From assembly GCA_030374765.1 (NCBI GenBank), contig JARGXX010000027.1:186001-250000 (forward strand): a DNA stretch of 64,000 bases, given 5' to 3'. The notes beneath the pieces were generated by a model. That model ran no database searches. It had not been told where the DNA came from and was given only the letters and a program-made list of their open reading frames with translations. This stretch comes from Agarophyton chilense. Lineage: Eukaryota; Rhodophyta; Florideophyceae; Gracilariales; Gracilariaceae. Below, piece by piece: positions 38,798 to 50,003 of this stretch (its first letter is position 1; the number at the start of each line of letters is the position of its first letter). Made by a program: the position numbers and the translations under genes.

Positions 38798-40592
38798 AAC
38801 GCTCTTCTTTTACCTTGTGTCTCGTTCCTCATCGCTTCTTGGCTTCTTGATTATAATGACTTGCTCCACCGTTCTTTTGCTTGTCTTGTGCAACAAAATA
38901 CGGTCTAACTCATCGTCACGCACGTTGCCTTCCAATTAGAGATGTGGATCGCTGCCCAACGTAAAAAGTATGCGCCTTTGATGTATGTGTTCGCAAACGT
39001 CTTTGTGCTCCTGAGGAAAAAAAATCCGCGCAGACGCGATCCAGTCCGATCTGCTCGTATACGCTGCGCAAGCTGTTCCCTGTCCTCCTCCTTCACCCCA
39101 ATTTATCACTACGAGCGAATTGACGCCAGTCTTGTCTAAGGTGTTGCCATTGCATCAGTTCCCTGCGCTCATGCAATCAATACGTTCTCTCTTCATGTTC
39201 TTACCGGCGCGGAGATCCAGAACTGAGTTCGAATGAAACCCTCGCGATGCTCCTTGAAGAGTTTCGCACAGCGAGATTGGTAGCATCGAACATGCAACCA
39301 AGCAAAATGTAGTTTGCGCTCCCTCCAGCCATGGTGGTAGGCCTTCAAAAGTTTTCCCCACTTCTTCAAGCCGAGGGAAGCCACAAATGGATGTAAGAAC
39401 GCCAATCGTAACACTCCTAAATCTGATCAGGTAGTGCGCATGATATATTGGGTGTAGTTCCCTAGTAGACAATGCCAATGATTTCTATGGCGCAAACGTG
39501 GAACTTACGAAGTCTCTTGTGCCATGTACTTCTGCGGCGGCCATCACGAGAGGCTCCTACTGATGTACGCACATCAGAAGAACATTGCGACTGTCGCCGC
39601 GAACGTAAGGAACCTGATGCTTCACTCATAAAATTCAGTAACCGAGATAGAGTAGTATTTCCGACTTGCAATTGCCGCCTGCGCCATAGAGGAATTTTTC
39701 TAGATTGTTGAGGTCATAGGCTCTAGCCAGCTCCTCTTCTGCTGTTTTGTGGCGGATCGCGGACTTTAACTTCTAATTCACAATTCACTAGAGGCTTACT
39801 TTATCGGTATTTCTCGGGTTGTTGTTCTTTAGTGTGGATTCACAGGCTCTTTCCTTCTGACGTGTGAGGCCTGGCGGGAGACATCCAAAGTACATAACGA
39901 TTTCAGGTGAACATGGTGACTAAAACATATCTATGATATCTACAACCGTGTTATTACTCTAACTGAGGTTCTATACTTCCATCACACAAAAGACGCACAC
40001 CCCCAAAGGTGTGTCCGGTGGCCTCTGAGCTTTTTGCCACCAGGTATTTCTTTTTCCTCAAAAAGATGGAAAAGACTCTTTTTTGGCGCCTCCATGATCA
40101 GTTTCCTGAGTGTCATCAGGCTGTGACTTCGATGATCCCAAGGCAACTCACGACGGCTTTCGCGTCTACATGGGAAACTCAGCATTGCATGTGGACAGTT
40201 CCGTTTCACTGCGACTGCTCACTCAGAGCGTAACACTTTATTATTCCTGCAGCTAGCCAAAACGTGCAGTGTCGGCGTGTGTCCTGTTAACTATTGTGCT
40301 AACGTAGCTTCTGCGAACATCGCCTCCCATCAGGGGTTTTCAACTCACGTCATATTCTGGTAGCTGCTCACCCTCGCCCTGAGAGATGTCCGAAAGGAGA
40401 TGATAAATACTTGTTCTGCGTTCAGCCTTCTGGACTGCAGTTCAGGATGGTGCAGGGACGGCGAGAGTTTCATTGATGAAGATGGTCCTATTTCTTGTGT
40501 AGATTTCAGAGTTCGGCGCGCGTGGTATGTGAACAGAATATAGAAGATTCTGGGGCAGCGAGAAACTCTCTTCCTCTTCAAAATATGTACTG
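38798..40592. other. intergenic, no supported gene
   Basis: Only short frames. It contains the eL21 3' region and runs to the Copia insertion site; ACTG at 40589-40592 is the left copy of a likely target duplication. Confidence 0.4.
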
Positions 40593-41024
40593 CTATGGTT
40601 TCATGGTGATTAGCCATGCTGTGATAAAATACTGTAGCGGGTGGAGACTAGCTCTACAGGCGAATGTGAATGAGCACAAAGCTCCGGAGTTCTTCTTCCT
40701 CCGTTTTCGGTTCTCCTTTTTTCTTGGTCCCTCTATCTCGAGCAGACCTGTCTATATATACCTAATGCTATACCCTTTCGTCGAGCTCTACAGCTACGTG
40801 CTCTTTCGTAGCTTTCGCTCTAGCTGGGCAGGAATAGAGTACTGCAGTTGCCGGTCTATTAGCTACTTTGAATCGAGGACCGTTGCACTTGCTATCGCGG
40901 TCCCTTCGATTCGCGTTATCAGCTACTTGACCTTTCTGCGTAAATTAACAATGACATCCCGTCATGTTGCAAATACAGTCACTATGTCATTTCATAGTGT
41001 CGCACAGTGTCGCATAATGCCACA
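40593..41024 (-). repeat. Copia 3' LTR
   Basis: 432 bp. On the minus strand it starts TGTGGCATTATG after a purine tract (ACGAGGGA) and ends ACCATAG. TATATATA lies near the middle. Confidence 0.9.
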
Positions 41025-41064
41025 TCCCTCGTCATCGCACGAAAGCTAAAGTGCGATATTGCCT

Positions 41065-44000
41065 TTATTGCCACTCGCAGCTGTTAACAGCGTAGCCGGA
41101 CTCGATTTGCATACAGACCACTCCTGAAGACGTCAGTTGGTTAAGTAACCTAAACGTCTGCTTATTTCGTTTTGTGAGTGTGTCTGCCGGGTTTGCATCG
41201 CCAGGAATCCAACGCATTAAATCCAGTTCTTGTGAGTCAAAGCTATTGCGAATGCGCTGGACCGTCGGTCGTAGTCTGTAGTCTTTTGCTTCGTGCAGAG
41301 TCGTTATAGTATTGTATAAACATCTGGAGTCCGTTGCGAGTTCGCTACGCGTTTTCACGAAGGGAAATAGCGATTGTAGCCCATATTTAAGATAGAATCC
41401 ACGGTCATCTGCATCGGCACAGGCAAGAACTTCGGCTCCGTAGGGTGAGTACCTAACTTTTCTTTGTTTGTTGCTACACCAATCGATGGTATGAAAGAGG
41501 TTCAAACCATCATTTCGTATGATCCGAAGTCCAGTAATCAGCCCGGTCTGTCCGTATCCTGAACTCGTGCCGTGGTTGAACGAGGCATCAGCGAATAAAG
41601 AGACGAGCACTTCGCTAATATGTGTAGCCTTTGGCGGTGCTATGAAGGAGATTTGTGGTTCCAATTCCAATAGTTCCCTGAGCATATCGTTGGCTGTAAC
41701 GAGATGCTCGACGCATATTTTGGGGATTAGCTGCTGTAGAGTCGAAGTGACGTAGGCTGCTTGGGGAAGAACCCCGTTACCAAGATACATGAGTGTGCAC
41801 GCCAGCGAGCGGAACTGCGACAGTTCTGAGTCAGTGGCATTGCTTTGTCGCTCCTTCTTTCTAGATCTCGAAATCTCAATGGGTCGCAGTCGTTCGAGGT
41901 ATCGTTTCATTGACATGGTGATACTACCACCGTCGTCTTGGGTGATCTCACACCCGTCGAAATTGATCGGCTTATCAATGAGGACCTTTCCGACGATGAA
42001 TCTTTCTTTCAGTTCGGTGGTAAATTCCGTCATAGCTTCGATGCTTTTGCTAAGCAGAAAGTCGTCGGTGACTTTAGCGACGAGCAATCTTATACTGCCT
42101 TCTCGATTACGTTGTATGAAGAGCTGGGAAAGTCCTAGCACCCGTTCCAATTTGCCGTTCTGTAGCATCCAGGCTTCTATGGTCTTCTGCCATTTTCTTC
42201 CTGCATCTGCTATTCCGTATGGGAGTTTCAGTAGCTTCCAGAGCAGACCGCGCATGGAGTTCCACTCCCGTGGTGGTCTGACGTATATATCTCTGTCGAT
42301 GGGGCCACTTTGTAGAAAGGCCCCTTTAATGTCGGCAGTGCCGATTCTGAACCCAAGGAATGTTGTCAGCGATAGCAGTAACCGAACGACGAATAAGGGG
42401 GCGTTGGATGAATCCTTTCGTACGTTGTCCTTTTCATCATCAGGGTTCCCGTGAGGAACAATACGGGCTTTCATTTTCCTCTTACCGTCTTCATCAGTTT
42501 TGATTTTATATACGACGTGTGAGGTGATGACGTTCGCATGTTTATGGACGTCGGTGTCGGCAACCTCAACGTACGCATCAATCCAGTTAGCATCGTGCTC
42601 GCTCTTGAGTGCTTCCTTTAAGATGTAAGGCGGTGCGAAGGACAATTGCGATCCGGATACCTGTTTCGATCCGATGACCTCGTAGATCTCTTCCAATTCC
42701 TTTGTGTGATCCCTAGTTAGAGTACGTCCATCGATGATCGATGTTTTTTGGGTAGATAGCTTTGCATAGGGTCCAATATCTTTCTCTCCCTGATCGTGAC
42801 AGGTATCGGTGGTTGGTGTCGGAGACGAAGGGGGTGTCGGATACGAAGATGCGCCAAGGAGGGCGGCTGTGGGTCGAGGTGGATGGTCATCGGGGACAGG
42901 GGTTGCATTACGGACGCTCGGGGTAGCGGGTTGGTCGGGCATGTCGGCAGGGACTTGTTGAAGCTCTTCTTCAAGCGAGCAGGACATGAGTTCAGCAGTG
43001 AGGGAGCTTCGGGGTGCAAATCGAGTGTCTTCGTATGCAACGCGCATGGGACGGCCGTGATGAGACCGGCGAACTTCGAGGAGCTCGGGGTGTGCGGCGA
43101 TCACGGTAGCTTTGACCCATTCAGCGGGTTCATTCTGCTTGCTAGTGTCATAAAACACCCAGACGGGATCTCCAGGATTGAAGTGTTCAGCCTTGAGAGG
43201 TTCGTGGATGCGGGATTTAAGTAGTCGTTGAAGTTTCCTGACAGCTGTCTGTTCTTTGTGAGCATGTATCAGTTCTTCCGTGACGACCGTTCGAGGGAGT
43301 CCTACAACGGAGGGACGGTAGCCGCGTACCAGCTCGAATGAGCTTAGCAGCTTGCTGCCAGAAAATAGATTGGATAGGAATGCAGCTCGTGCGACAAGCG
43401 TTGCTGTATCCGAATTAGATGGTTCGTCATCGAGTTTTGAAAGGATTGTCTTGACAGTGGAATTCTTGCGTTCGACGATGCCTGTCTTGTTATGACGTCG
43501 GCTGGGGCGTGGTTTAAACTTGATGTCATGTACCGACAGAAAGTTGCGTAGCCCGGAGCGGTTGTATTCGTCATCTGCAGAGACAGCATTTGGGGCACCG
43601 TGTCGGCATATCCAGGAAGTCTCGAGCGTGTTGATGATGTCTTGAGCGGTGCGCCCGTTGGTAATTGTTAGCTCCGAGTACGATGTTCCAGTGTCTGTAA
43701 TGTTCATGATTGTGATTTTTTTGCATTTGACAGTAGGAAATAAGAAATCTATCTGTATTTCCACATTGAACGCTTGATTGACATGGGTAATCGAGATCTT
43801 TCGGCTTGGAAGTGGACGACCGTTCTTGGCACATACTTCGCAAGCGTCGTACACACGTTCGATTGCTGCTTCTAGTTCGGGTGTTAGCATTTCAGCGTCC
43901 TTGCATAACAGTTTCATTTCGTCAGCAGTAGCATGTGTGTAACGATGGACCCGTTTGCAGAAAGTAAGTGGAGCACGTTTTGCGGAAGAGTGTATGTTCC

Positions 44001-44460
44001 CAAGTAGCGTGCTTTTGATTGAAAGTGGATGCGGTGCTATATCGAGGCGGAGGCGGTTATCTGGCGGCGATATGTACGTGAAGAGTATGCGTTCGTCTTT
44101 GTCTGTGGGTCGTCGCATGCAGATGTACCGTTGCTCTTCAAGGTTGAAGGTGTTGCAGTGCTTTCGTACATCATTTCCGATAATAATCGGTGATTCCCCT
44201 GGCACAAGGTCGAAGGTGAACGATGTTGGTCTGCCGTTGATGTCTTGGACCGTGAGCGTCCAGGAGCACACTACCATTCTGGCTCCAAGGCAATCCTGTC
44301 CCCACCCATGCATATACCTTTCGCGTGGAGGGTCGAGTTGGAGGGTTATGCCAAGGAAGTCGCACAATGTCACGGCATTTTCTATGCCGCCGGTGGAGGT
44401 AGGAGCTCCTTCATCTAAGATGGGGTTGGGATCAGGTGGGAGCTGATCTAATCCCTTTAC
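41065..44460 (-). CDS. Copia pol: protease, integrase, reverse transcriptase, RNase H
   Basis: The frame is -1 relative to gag and overlaps its end, so -1 frameshifting is the likely expression route. Protease active site ILDEGA (Asp at 44415-44413; Glu where Ser/Thr is usual). Integrase: H-x4-H...CEVC zinc site, first Asp in QIDFLFP, second in SADDEYN, Glu in GIVERKN. RT: DIKGAFLQ and a catalytic box VTDDFLL where Copia enzymes usually have YVDD. RNase H: LFADASFNHG, the GAEVLACADA Glu and LATDSRCLY. About 1,130 codons without a stop. Confidence 0.9.
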   Translation of the reverse strand, partial: VKGLDQLPPDPNPILDEGAPTSTGGIENAVTLCDFLGITLQLDPPRERYMHGWGQDCLGARMVVCSWTLTVQDINGRPTSFTFDLVPGESPIIIGNDVRKHCNTFNLEEQRYICMRRPTDKDERILFTYISPPDNRLRLDIAPHPLSIKSTLLGNIHSSAKRAPLTFCKRVHRYTHATADEMKLLCKDAEMLTPELEAAIERVYDACEVCAKNGRPLPSRKISITHVNQAFNVEIQIDFLFPTVKCKKITIMNITDTGTSYSELTITNGRTAQDIINTLETSWICRHGAPNAVSADDEYNRSGLRNFLSVHDIKFKPRPSRRHNKTGIVERKNSTVKTILSKLDDEPSNSDTATLVARAAFLSNLFSGSKLLSSFELVRGYRPSVVGLPRTVVTEELIHAHKEQTAVRKLQRLLKSRIHEPLKAEHFNPGDPVWVFYDTSKQNEPAEWVKATVIAAHPELLEVRRSHHGRPMRVAYEDTRFAPRSSLTAELMSCSLEEELQQVPADMPDQPATPSVRNATPVPDDHPPRPTAALLGASSYPTPPSSPTPTTDTCHDQGEKDIGPYAKLSTQKTSIIDGRTLTRDHTKELEEIYEVIGSKQVSGSQLSFAPPYILKEALKSEHDANWIDAYVEVADTDVHKHANVITSHVVYKIKTDEDGKRKMKARIVPHGNPDDEKDNVRKDSSNAPLFVVRLLLSLTTFLGFRIGTADIKGAFLQSGPIDRDIYVRPPREWNSMRGLLWKLLKLPYGIADAGRKWQKTIEAWMLQNGKLERVLGLSQLFIQRNREGSIRLLVAKVTDDFLLSKSIEAMTEFTTELKERFIVGKVLIDKPINFDGCEITQDDGGSITMSMKRYLERLRPIEISRSRKKERQSNATDSELSQFRSLACTLMYLGNGVLPQAAYVTSTLQQLIPKICVEHLVTANDMLRELLELEPQISFIAPPKATHISEVLVSLFADASFNHGTSSGYGQTGLITGLRIIRNDGLNLFHTIDWCSNKQRKVRYSPYGAEVLACADADDRGFYLKYGLQSLFPFVKTRSELATDSRCLYNTITTLHEAKDYRLRPTVQRIRNSFDSQELDLMRWIPGDANPADTLTKRNKQTFRLLNQLTSSGVVCMQIESGYAVNSCEWQ

Positions 44461-45776
44461 CGAAAATACGAGGCACTTTCACTTGGCCTGTCGTCATTTG
44501 TTAACTGCTGTCGTGCGTCAGTTTCCATTACCTTAACAATACTGGTAACAGGTACCTTCGTCTTATAGCTGCCGTCAGTGTTTTTGAAGAGATCTCGGAG
44601 CTTTGGAGTCATCTTTGCAGCGATGGACGCATCCACGTCTCGACCTCTTAGCAGGGTCTTAATGACGTTATACACGCATTCTGGGTCCCGGAACCAATGG
44701 TTTGTTTGTTTGCAATTTCGGCAGCGCGTGCTGGCTTTTGGGCCTTGTCCAGAAGGGATATGAGTCTTGTATCGCTTATCACGCTGTGGTCTACCATTCC
44801 TCTCCGGTTCGTATCCCTCTCTTTTGCCGAGCATTGTACCGATTTTGGTACCCTGCTGGTCTCCTTTGCTTAGTCCGTTGTTATGTATTTTGAACGCAAT
44901 GTGGTGATCAGAGAGGACGAAACAAGCGTCCGCGAGTCGAATGTTCAACGCGTTCTGTTCGTGCGCGTCATTTTCTTTGTTTAGCCTGATCGTTTCTTCT
45001 GTGGCTAGTTTAAGAGATCGTAAATCTTCGGAGAAACTACTCGGCGTGGGTTGTTCTTGTGATGAAGTTGTAGCTTCTATCCTTTTGACAAGTTCCAAGA
45101 TGTACTCGATCCTTGCTTTACTTATACCATACGTCTTCTCTGCTTTGGTTGTATTTCTCTCGGTAGCTAATGCGACCAGCCTTGTTACTACGGCGCTGTG
45201 AACATCTGCAGGAAGCTTCGCATTTTCTAGGAGCAGCATAGCGAAGCTCTGGCTGTCCTGGTCGGACAAGCTAGAAGTTGAATGATTGATGTATGTCTGA
45301 GCCAGGCTACGGAAGCGTTTGGCGAATCGAGATGGTGACTCGTTCTCACGTCTGACGCAGGCGAAAACTTCTTTCATCATACTCACTATCCTGCGTACTC
45401 CTTCGGTAGGAGAGTCTTTGGCCACTAACTCGACGATCTTGCGTACCAGAATGAGTTGATTAACAGGTTCCATGATGTCCTCATCGTGTACTTCTTGGTT
45501 GATGTGGCCTGCAACGATTGCTTCTTTTATCATGGACGTGTATTCCTCGTCTAGTGCTTTGTAAAGCGTAATGCCGAGTGCACTGAGCATTCCTTTCGCT
45601 TTGTTGTCACCTCCCTTTGCATAGAGTTTGACTGTTGTTACCCACAAATTCACTTGCTTTCTCCATTTAAACATATTCGTGTTTGCCCTCAGTGCCGGTG
45701 GTAAGAGATAATCATTAACGCCTGGAGTTGAGCCGCCACCTGGGCCCATAACTATGGTTTCATGGTGATTAGCCAT
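44457..45776 (-). CDS. Copia gag
   Basis: 439 residues, UBN2-like capsid region (WRKQVNLWVTT..., VCACVRRENESPSRFAKRF-type helices) and a zinc knuckle CRNCKQTNHWFRDPEC (C-x2-C-x4-H-x6-C). The first ATG (45776) lies inside the LTR, so the first eight residues come from LTR sequence. The second ATG (45749) is just after the LTR and overlaps a probable primer-binding site (TGGGCCCAGGTGG). Which start is used is unclear. Confidence 0.85.
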   Translation of the reverse strand: MANHHETIVMGPGGGSTPGVNDYLLPPALRANTNMFKWRKQVNLWVTTVKLYAKGGDNKAKGMLSALGITLYKALDEEYTSMIKEAIVAGHINQEVHDEDIMEPVNQLILVRKIVELVAKDSPTEGVRRIVSMMKEVFACVRRENESPSRFAKRFRSLAQTYINHSTSSLSDQDSQSFAMLLLENAKLPADVHSAVVTRLVALATERNTTKAEKTYGISKARIEYILELVKRIEATTSSQEQPTPSSFSEDLRSLKLATEETIRLNKENDAHEQNALNIRLADACFVLSDHHIAFKIHNNGLSKGDQQGTKIGTMLGKREGYEPERNGRPQRDKRYKTHIPSGQGPKASTRCRNCKQTNHWFRDPECVYNVIKTLLRGRDVDASIAAKMTPKLRDLFKNTDGSYKTKVPVTSIVKVMETDARQQLTNDDRPSESASYFR

Positions 45777-46183
45777 GCTGTGATAAAATACTGTAGCGGG
45801 TGGAGACTAGCTCTACAGGCGAATGTGAATGAGCACAAAGCTCCGGAGTTCTTCTTCCTCCGTTTTCGGTTCTCCTTTTTTCTTGGTCCCTCTATCTCGA
45901 GCAGACCTGTCTATATATACCTAATGCTATACCCTTTCGTCGAGCTCTACAGCTACGTGCTCTTTCGTAGCTTTCGCTCTAGCTGGGCAGGAATAGAGTA
46001 CTGCAGTTGCCGGTCTATTAGCTACTTTGAATCGAGGACCGTTGCACTTGCTATCGCGGTCCCTTCGATTCGCGTTATCAGCTACTTGACCTTTCTGCGT
46101 AAATTAACAATGACATCCCGTCATGTTGCAAATACAGTCACTATGTCATTTCATAGTGTCGCACAGTGTCGCATAATGCCACA
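45752..46183 (-). repeat. Copia 5' LTR
   Basis: 432 bp, appears identical to the copy at 40593-41024. It carries the presumed promoter for the minus-strand element. Confidence 0.9.
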
Positions 46184-47123
46184 ACTGTACTCTAGAAGCC
46201 CATGTCGCCTTAACGATGAAGAACACTATGTGCTGGTCCTGAATCCTGTTGGCGCGTTTTGTGACTGAGTATTTCCATAGACCGCTCAGTCATTCGACAT
46301 ACTTTCACTCTCTAGAGATAGTTACAATCCCCTAGCGGAGATCAAAAACATGTATTTTGTCGTCGAAGAAAGTGATACGAAGTCATTCTGGCAAAAGCTG
46401 GAAAAATTAATCAGTCATGATATATCCCATTTCTTCTTTTCTATGAACGTTGTCAGGGGTGTATTGCAATTGATGAAATTATATTCATACCTTTTGGGAT
46501 GTAGATCTTGCTAAAGAAGCGTTTGAGCGTTCAAAGCAGTAGGAAGAATTTGGCCTACTAGAATGCTGTCATTTTTTCGAAAAGAAAAGGTGACAGGTAG
46601 AAGAGATACCGCAGAACTGGTAGATGGGACTTGGGATTGCGGTGGGGTCATATATTAAAACCGGGATTGCACGTTTAAGAAAGCGATTACAACCCGATGG
46701 GGGAGGGGAATATGCTCAGCAATTAATTGCCAGATTGCACTGAAGCCGAGCAATCCCATCCCCATCAGATTGTTCACACCCCTGAATGTTGTGCTCTTTT
46801 TCCTAGCCCAACAGAGAACTACTCTATATACAAGATAGTGGTCTAAACTTATATAATTTAAAGTACAAGATGGTGGTCTAGACTTATACAATATCGTTTA
46901 CACAAAGACCACAACAACAACCACCCCCCCTCCAGACGACGGGGACTCCCCTTCGTCTGAGAATCAGCGTATAAGTACACACAACAACTACAATACGATG
47001 ACTCATAATGGTGACGTAATACTCGGGATATGTTCACACGACCGCTCAAGCCAGATTCAAACGCATTTGAAATCAAAGGTGCTGCCGTCCACTGCTACAC
47101 CTTGGCTCCCACGGGAGTCCCAC
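46184..47123. other. 3' flank/LTR remnant of the older Gypsy-A element
   Basis: A minus-strand polypurine tract (GGAGGGGGGGTGG, about 46919-46931) followed by TTGTTGTTGTGG suggests that the 3' LTR of Gypsy-A starts near 46918 and runs leftward. A roughly 37-bp tandem duplication (TACAAGATRGTGGTCTARACTTATA) lies at about 46828-46890. The far LTR edge is not visible; the Copia element sits to the left. Confidence 0.4.
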
Positions 47124-49012
47124 CTACCCTTTTACATTCACCTTTTCTTTCGAGTTCGACGTCCGCGTCGAACACTCAAATTCGCGAACCAGATCCAGAC
47201 AGTTCTTCAACTCCAATTTGCTAAACCACAGTGCCTCACTCGATGGTTCTCCGTTGAACCTCACTAGATACATGACTCGACGATTTTCCTTCTCTTTGTC
47301 CAAAATCTCTGCTAGTTCTTGCTCTTTAGTTCCGTGCGCATCAATCAACACATCAAGTGGTCCACTCCTGCCCTTACGTCTGTTTAACTTCGTCAGCTTT
47401 GATACGTAAAAGACATTCTGCGTGCGTTTCATTGAAGGTGGCAGCTCAATTCTGTCGGTAACGAGCCCCATGATCTCTAATACTTCTAGAGGTCCTGAAT
47501 ATCTGAACCGCCACTTTGTCGGAAGGTCGGAACGTTTAAAAGTGGCCAAGGCCTCCGCTTTCGGCATCACCAAATCGCCCTTCTTGAACGATACCGTCTC
47601 TCGGTGCCTATCTGCGTAATGCTTCTGATCGGCTCTGACACGGGCGATGTTGTCCCTCGCAAGACGACGGAAGGCCTCCTTGCGCTCAACGTAGTCCAAT
47701 GCACTCTGGCAACAGACATTGCATTTCTTCAGACTGTGCGTTAGAGGGCTGTGCGGTACATGGCCGAGATCAACCTGAAAAGGCGCAAGCGCAGTTGTTT
47801 TCTGTTTCGAAGAGTTGTACTCGAACTCCAGCTGACTCAAAGCCGTATCCCAATCTTCTCGGAACTTCTGAATGAAGCTTCTTATCATATTGCACAAAAT
47901 AGGGGATGGTCCGCTGTAAACATGTTCAAAAGAACATTTTTCAGTTCTGATAGGCCTCTGCAGTAGTTAGACTTAAATTTTGGATCTGTATCGGGTATGA
48001 TGACGATTGGGACTCCGTGCTTGGAAAACGAAAAGTCCTGGAACAGCACATAAGCATCTTGAGCATTGATTTCATCAGGTGTTGGAATAAAGATTCCTCT
48101 CTTCGACACCCTGTTCAAAATTACGAGTACTGTGTTCTTTCCGCGCTTTCTCTCAGGAAACTTTTTCACAAAATCAGCCGTCACTTCCTCCCAACATCGA
48201 ATAGGGACATCTAACGGCTGCCGCTTTCCATGGGGCTTCACACTGGGTATCCTATTTCTCTGACAGTCATCACATGAAGCGACGTATTTAACTACCTCTT
48301 CATACATCCTAGGCCAATAAACATATCTTGCCATGGTATTGAATATCTTTTCAGTTCCAAGATGACTGTTGTCATGGAGCACCGCCATGATTTCTCCCCG
48401 TAGGTTTCCTTCCTTCGGCACGTACAATCTTCCCTCGTTGGATCCTGACCGATATAAGAATTCTCCATCGAACTGGAAGTTTCTCCAGGGACATGTCGGA
48501 CTTCAAAGTTTTACTCCTGGATGACATCCAGCCACCTTTATTGACGTCCGGAAAGCCTTGCTTTTGATTGAAGATATCTGATTGGTTCAGGATCGGTGTA
48601 GAAGATAAACCTCCTGCCTCTCAGATAACCACTTCATCTTTTAATGCTATCATAAAGGCAAGAAAGTCCTGGTCCCCGGTGTCCCAATTTGTCTCTGCAT
48701 TAGACAACCTGTGGGATAAATACGCTACAGGATGCCCATCCTGCTCCAGCGTTGCCCCTACCGCATACTTGGAGGCATCCGTCGACATTACGAATGTCTC
48801 ATTGGCTCTTGCATGCACAAGCACAGAAGCGGAAGTTAACGCGGTCTTCAAAGCAGAGAAGGAGTTTTCCTGCTCCTATTCCCAAACGAAAGACTTCTCT
48901 CCCACCAGATCTTGCATTGGTCTGACAATGCCTGCAAATCCCTTGATAAAGCGACTATAGAAGTTGGCCAAGCCTATGAAGCTCTGAATATCCTTGTTGT
49001 TCTGTGGCGTCT
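47124..49012 (-). pseudogene. Gypsy-A: decayed chromovirus pol, RT end to chromodomain
   Basis: Minus-strand fragments in order: end of RT (QSFIGLANFYSRF-type, near 48990); RNase H start (FVMSTDASKYAVGATLEQDG, 48851-48621); integrase zinc finger (H..H...CDDC) and core with first Asp (TADFVKKF) and second Asp (IPDTDPKF) at 48427-47885; then integrase C-terminus, GPY-like part and chromodomain (EILDKEKENRRVMYLVRFNG) at 47897-47124. Stops and frameshifts separate the pieces, for example near 47890 before the catalytic Glu. Its 5' part is missing: it is cut exactly where the Gypsy-1 LTR begins. Confidence 0.82.
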
Positions 49013-49895
49013 GTGGAGCAAAACTCGGCGACGGGAAGTGCTCTCAAGGTGTTCGAAGCCTTGCTCCCTGGGGGAGGCAGACTCAGAGACAGAGCCCTCC
49101 GTTCCACCTGTAGTGTGGGGTGTAACTCCCACGGGGGATTACGGCAGTACCGACGGAGGTGAGGGATAGAAACCGTTGGATCGGGAATGGGTATGGGTAT
49201 CCCAAAGAATGGGGAAAATCCGGCGAAGAGGAAAAACGGGGCGAGGGTCGGGCACTAACAGGCACCGGACCCGAGAACCAAAAAAGGGGCGAAACAACAA
49301 AAGAAACCCAATACAGGGGCGAAAACCTGTCCTCGAAAGGAAACACAAAAAGCACGCAACAAGCAAGCAGAACCCCCACGGGGTATCGTGCACGCAGGTC
49401 GTCTGAGCGGTCCCAAGGGGGTGGTTGCACGGAACCCAAACGTGGGCACTCTCCAAGTGGAGTCGTGTCCCTACGCAGGCGTTGCTAACCAGAGCCCGTT
49501 CCGGGTTGGAAGGCCGAAACGATGGCGACGAAGAACCTCTAAAGGTATCGAAGACCAACCTTGGTTACCATTTACTTTGAGCTCGGACTGTCAGATCTCA
49601 ACTCCCTAAGTAGGGCCCACTAACTAAACTCTACAGTAGTGCACACCTGCTCAGGGCCATACACGTGGAGATCCCATTGTCAGGGCCCAAAAATTCAACG
49701 TTCTAACAAATATCCGAAAAATCGGTGCCAAATTAAGCCACGTGTATCACGGGGCCAATCCAACCATGGGCCATCCGAATTTTCCCTTATAGGCGAAATA
49801 TAACCGGAAAACAGTGCCACCTCAGCACACCTTAGAGGGGATCATAATCATAACCCTCGGAGGGTTCAATCCTCATTCTATGAGTTGCATCTTCA
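49013..49895 (-). repeat. Gypsy-1 3' LTR
   Basis: 883 bp. On the minus strand it starts TGAAGATGCAACTC and ends GCTCCACA. A purine tract (AAGGAGGGGGAGATG, about 49928-49942) just inside is the likely polypurine tract. Confidence 0.88.
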
Positions 49896-50003
49896 AGTAT
49901 CTCCTGACTGAGCGTTGCTCTACATCTCCCCCTCCTTAAGACGAGGAAGAACATTCCCAGCCGCGGGTGTCTAACTTTCCGATCACTATACATACTTCTC
50001 CCA

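Larger units (their letters stand above)
40593..46183 (-). mobile_element. Copia-type LTR retrotransposon with identical LTRs
   Basis: 5591 bp with 432-bp LTRs that look identical base for base, flanked by ACTG on both sides (40589-40592, 46184-46187). The gene order gag, PR, IN, RT, RNase H (IN before RT) identifies Ty1/Copia. Both ORFs are open, so this is a recent and possibly active insertion. Confidence 0.92.

Noticed and set aside
40495-41049. 184-codon ORF, repeated at 45762-46268
   Set aside because: It is a chance open frame through the Copia LTR, so its repetition reflects the LTR pair.
49083-49558. Repeated ORFs of 109-139 codons, found again at 58553-58958
   Set aside because: They lie entirely in the two Gypsy-1 LTRs and are duplicated with them; no coding evidence.
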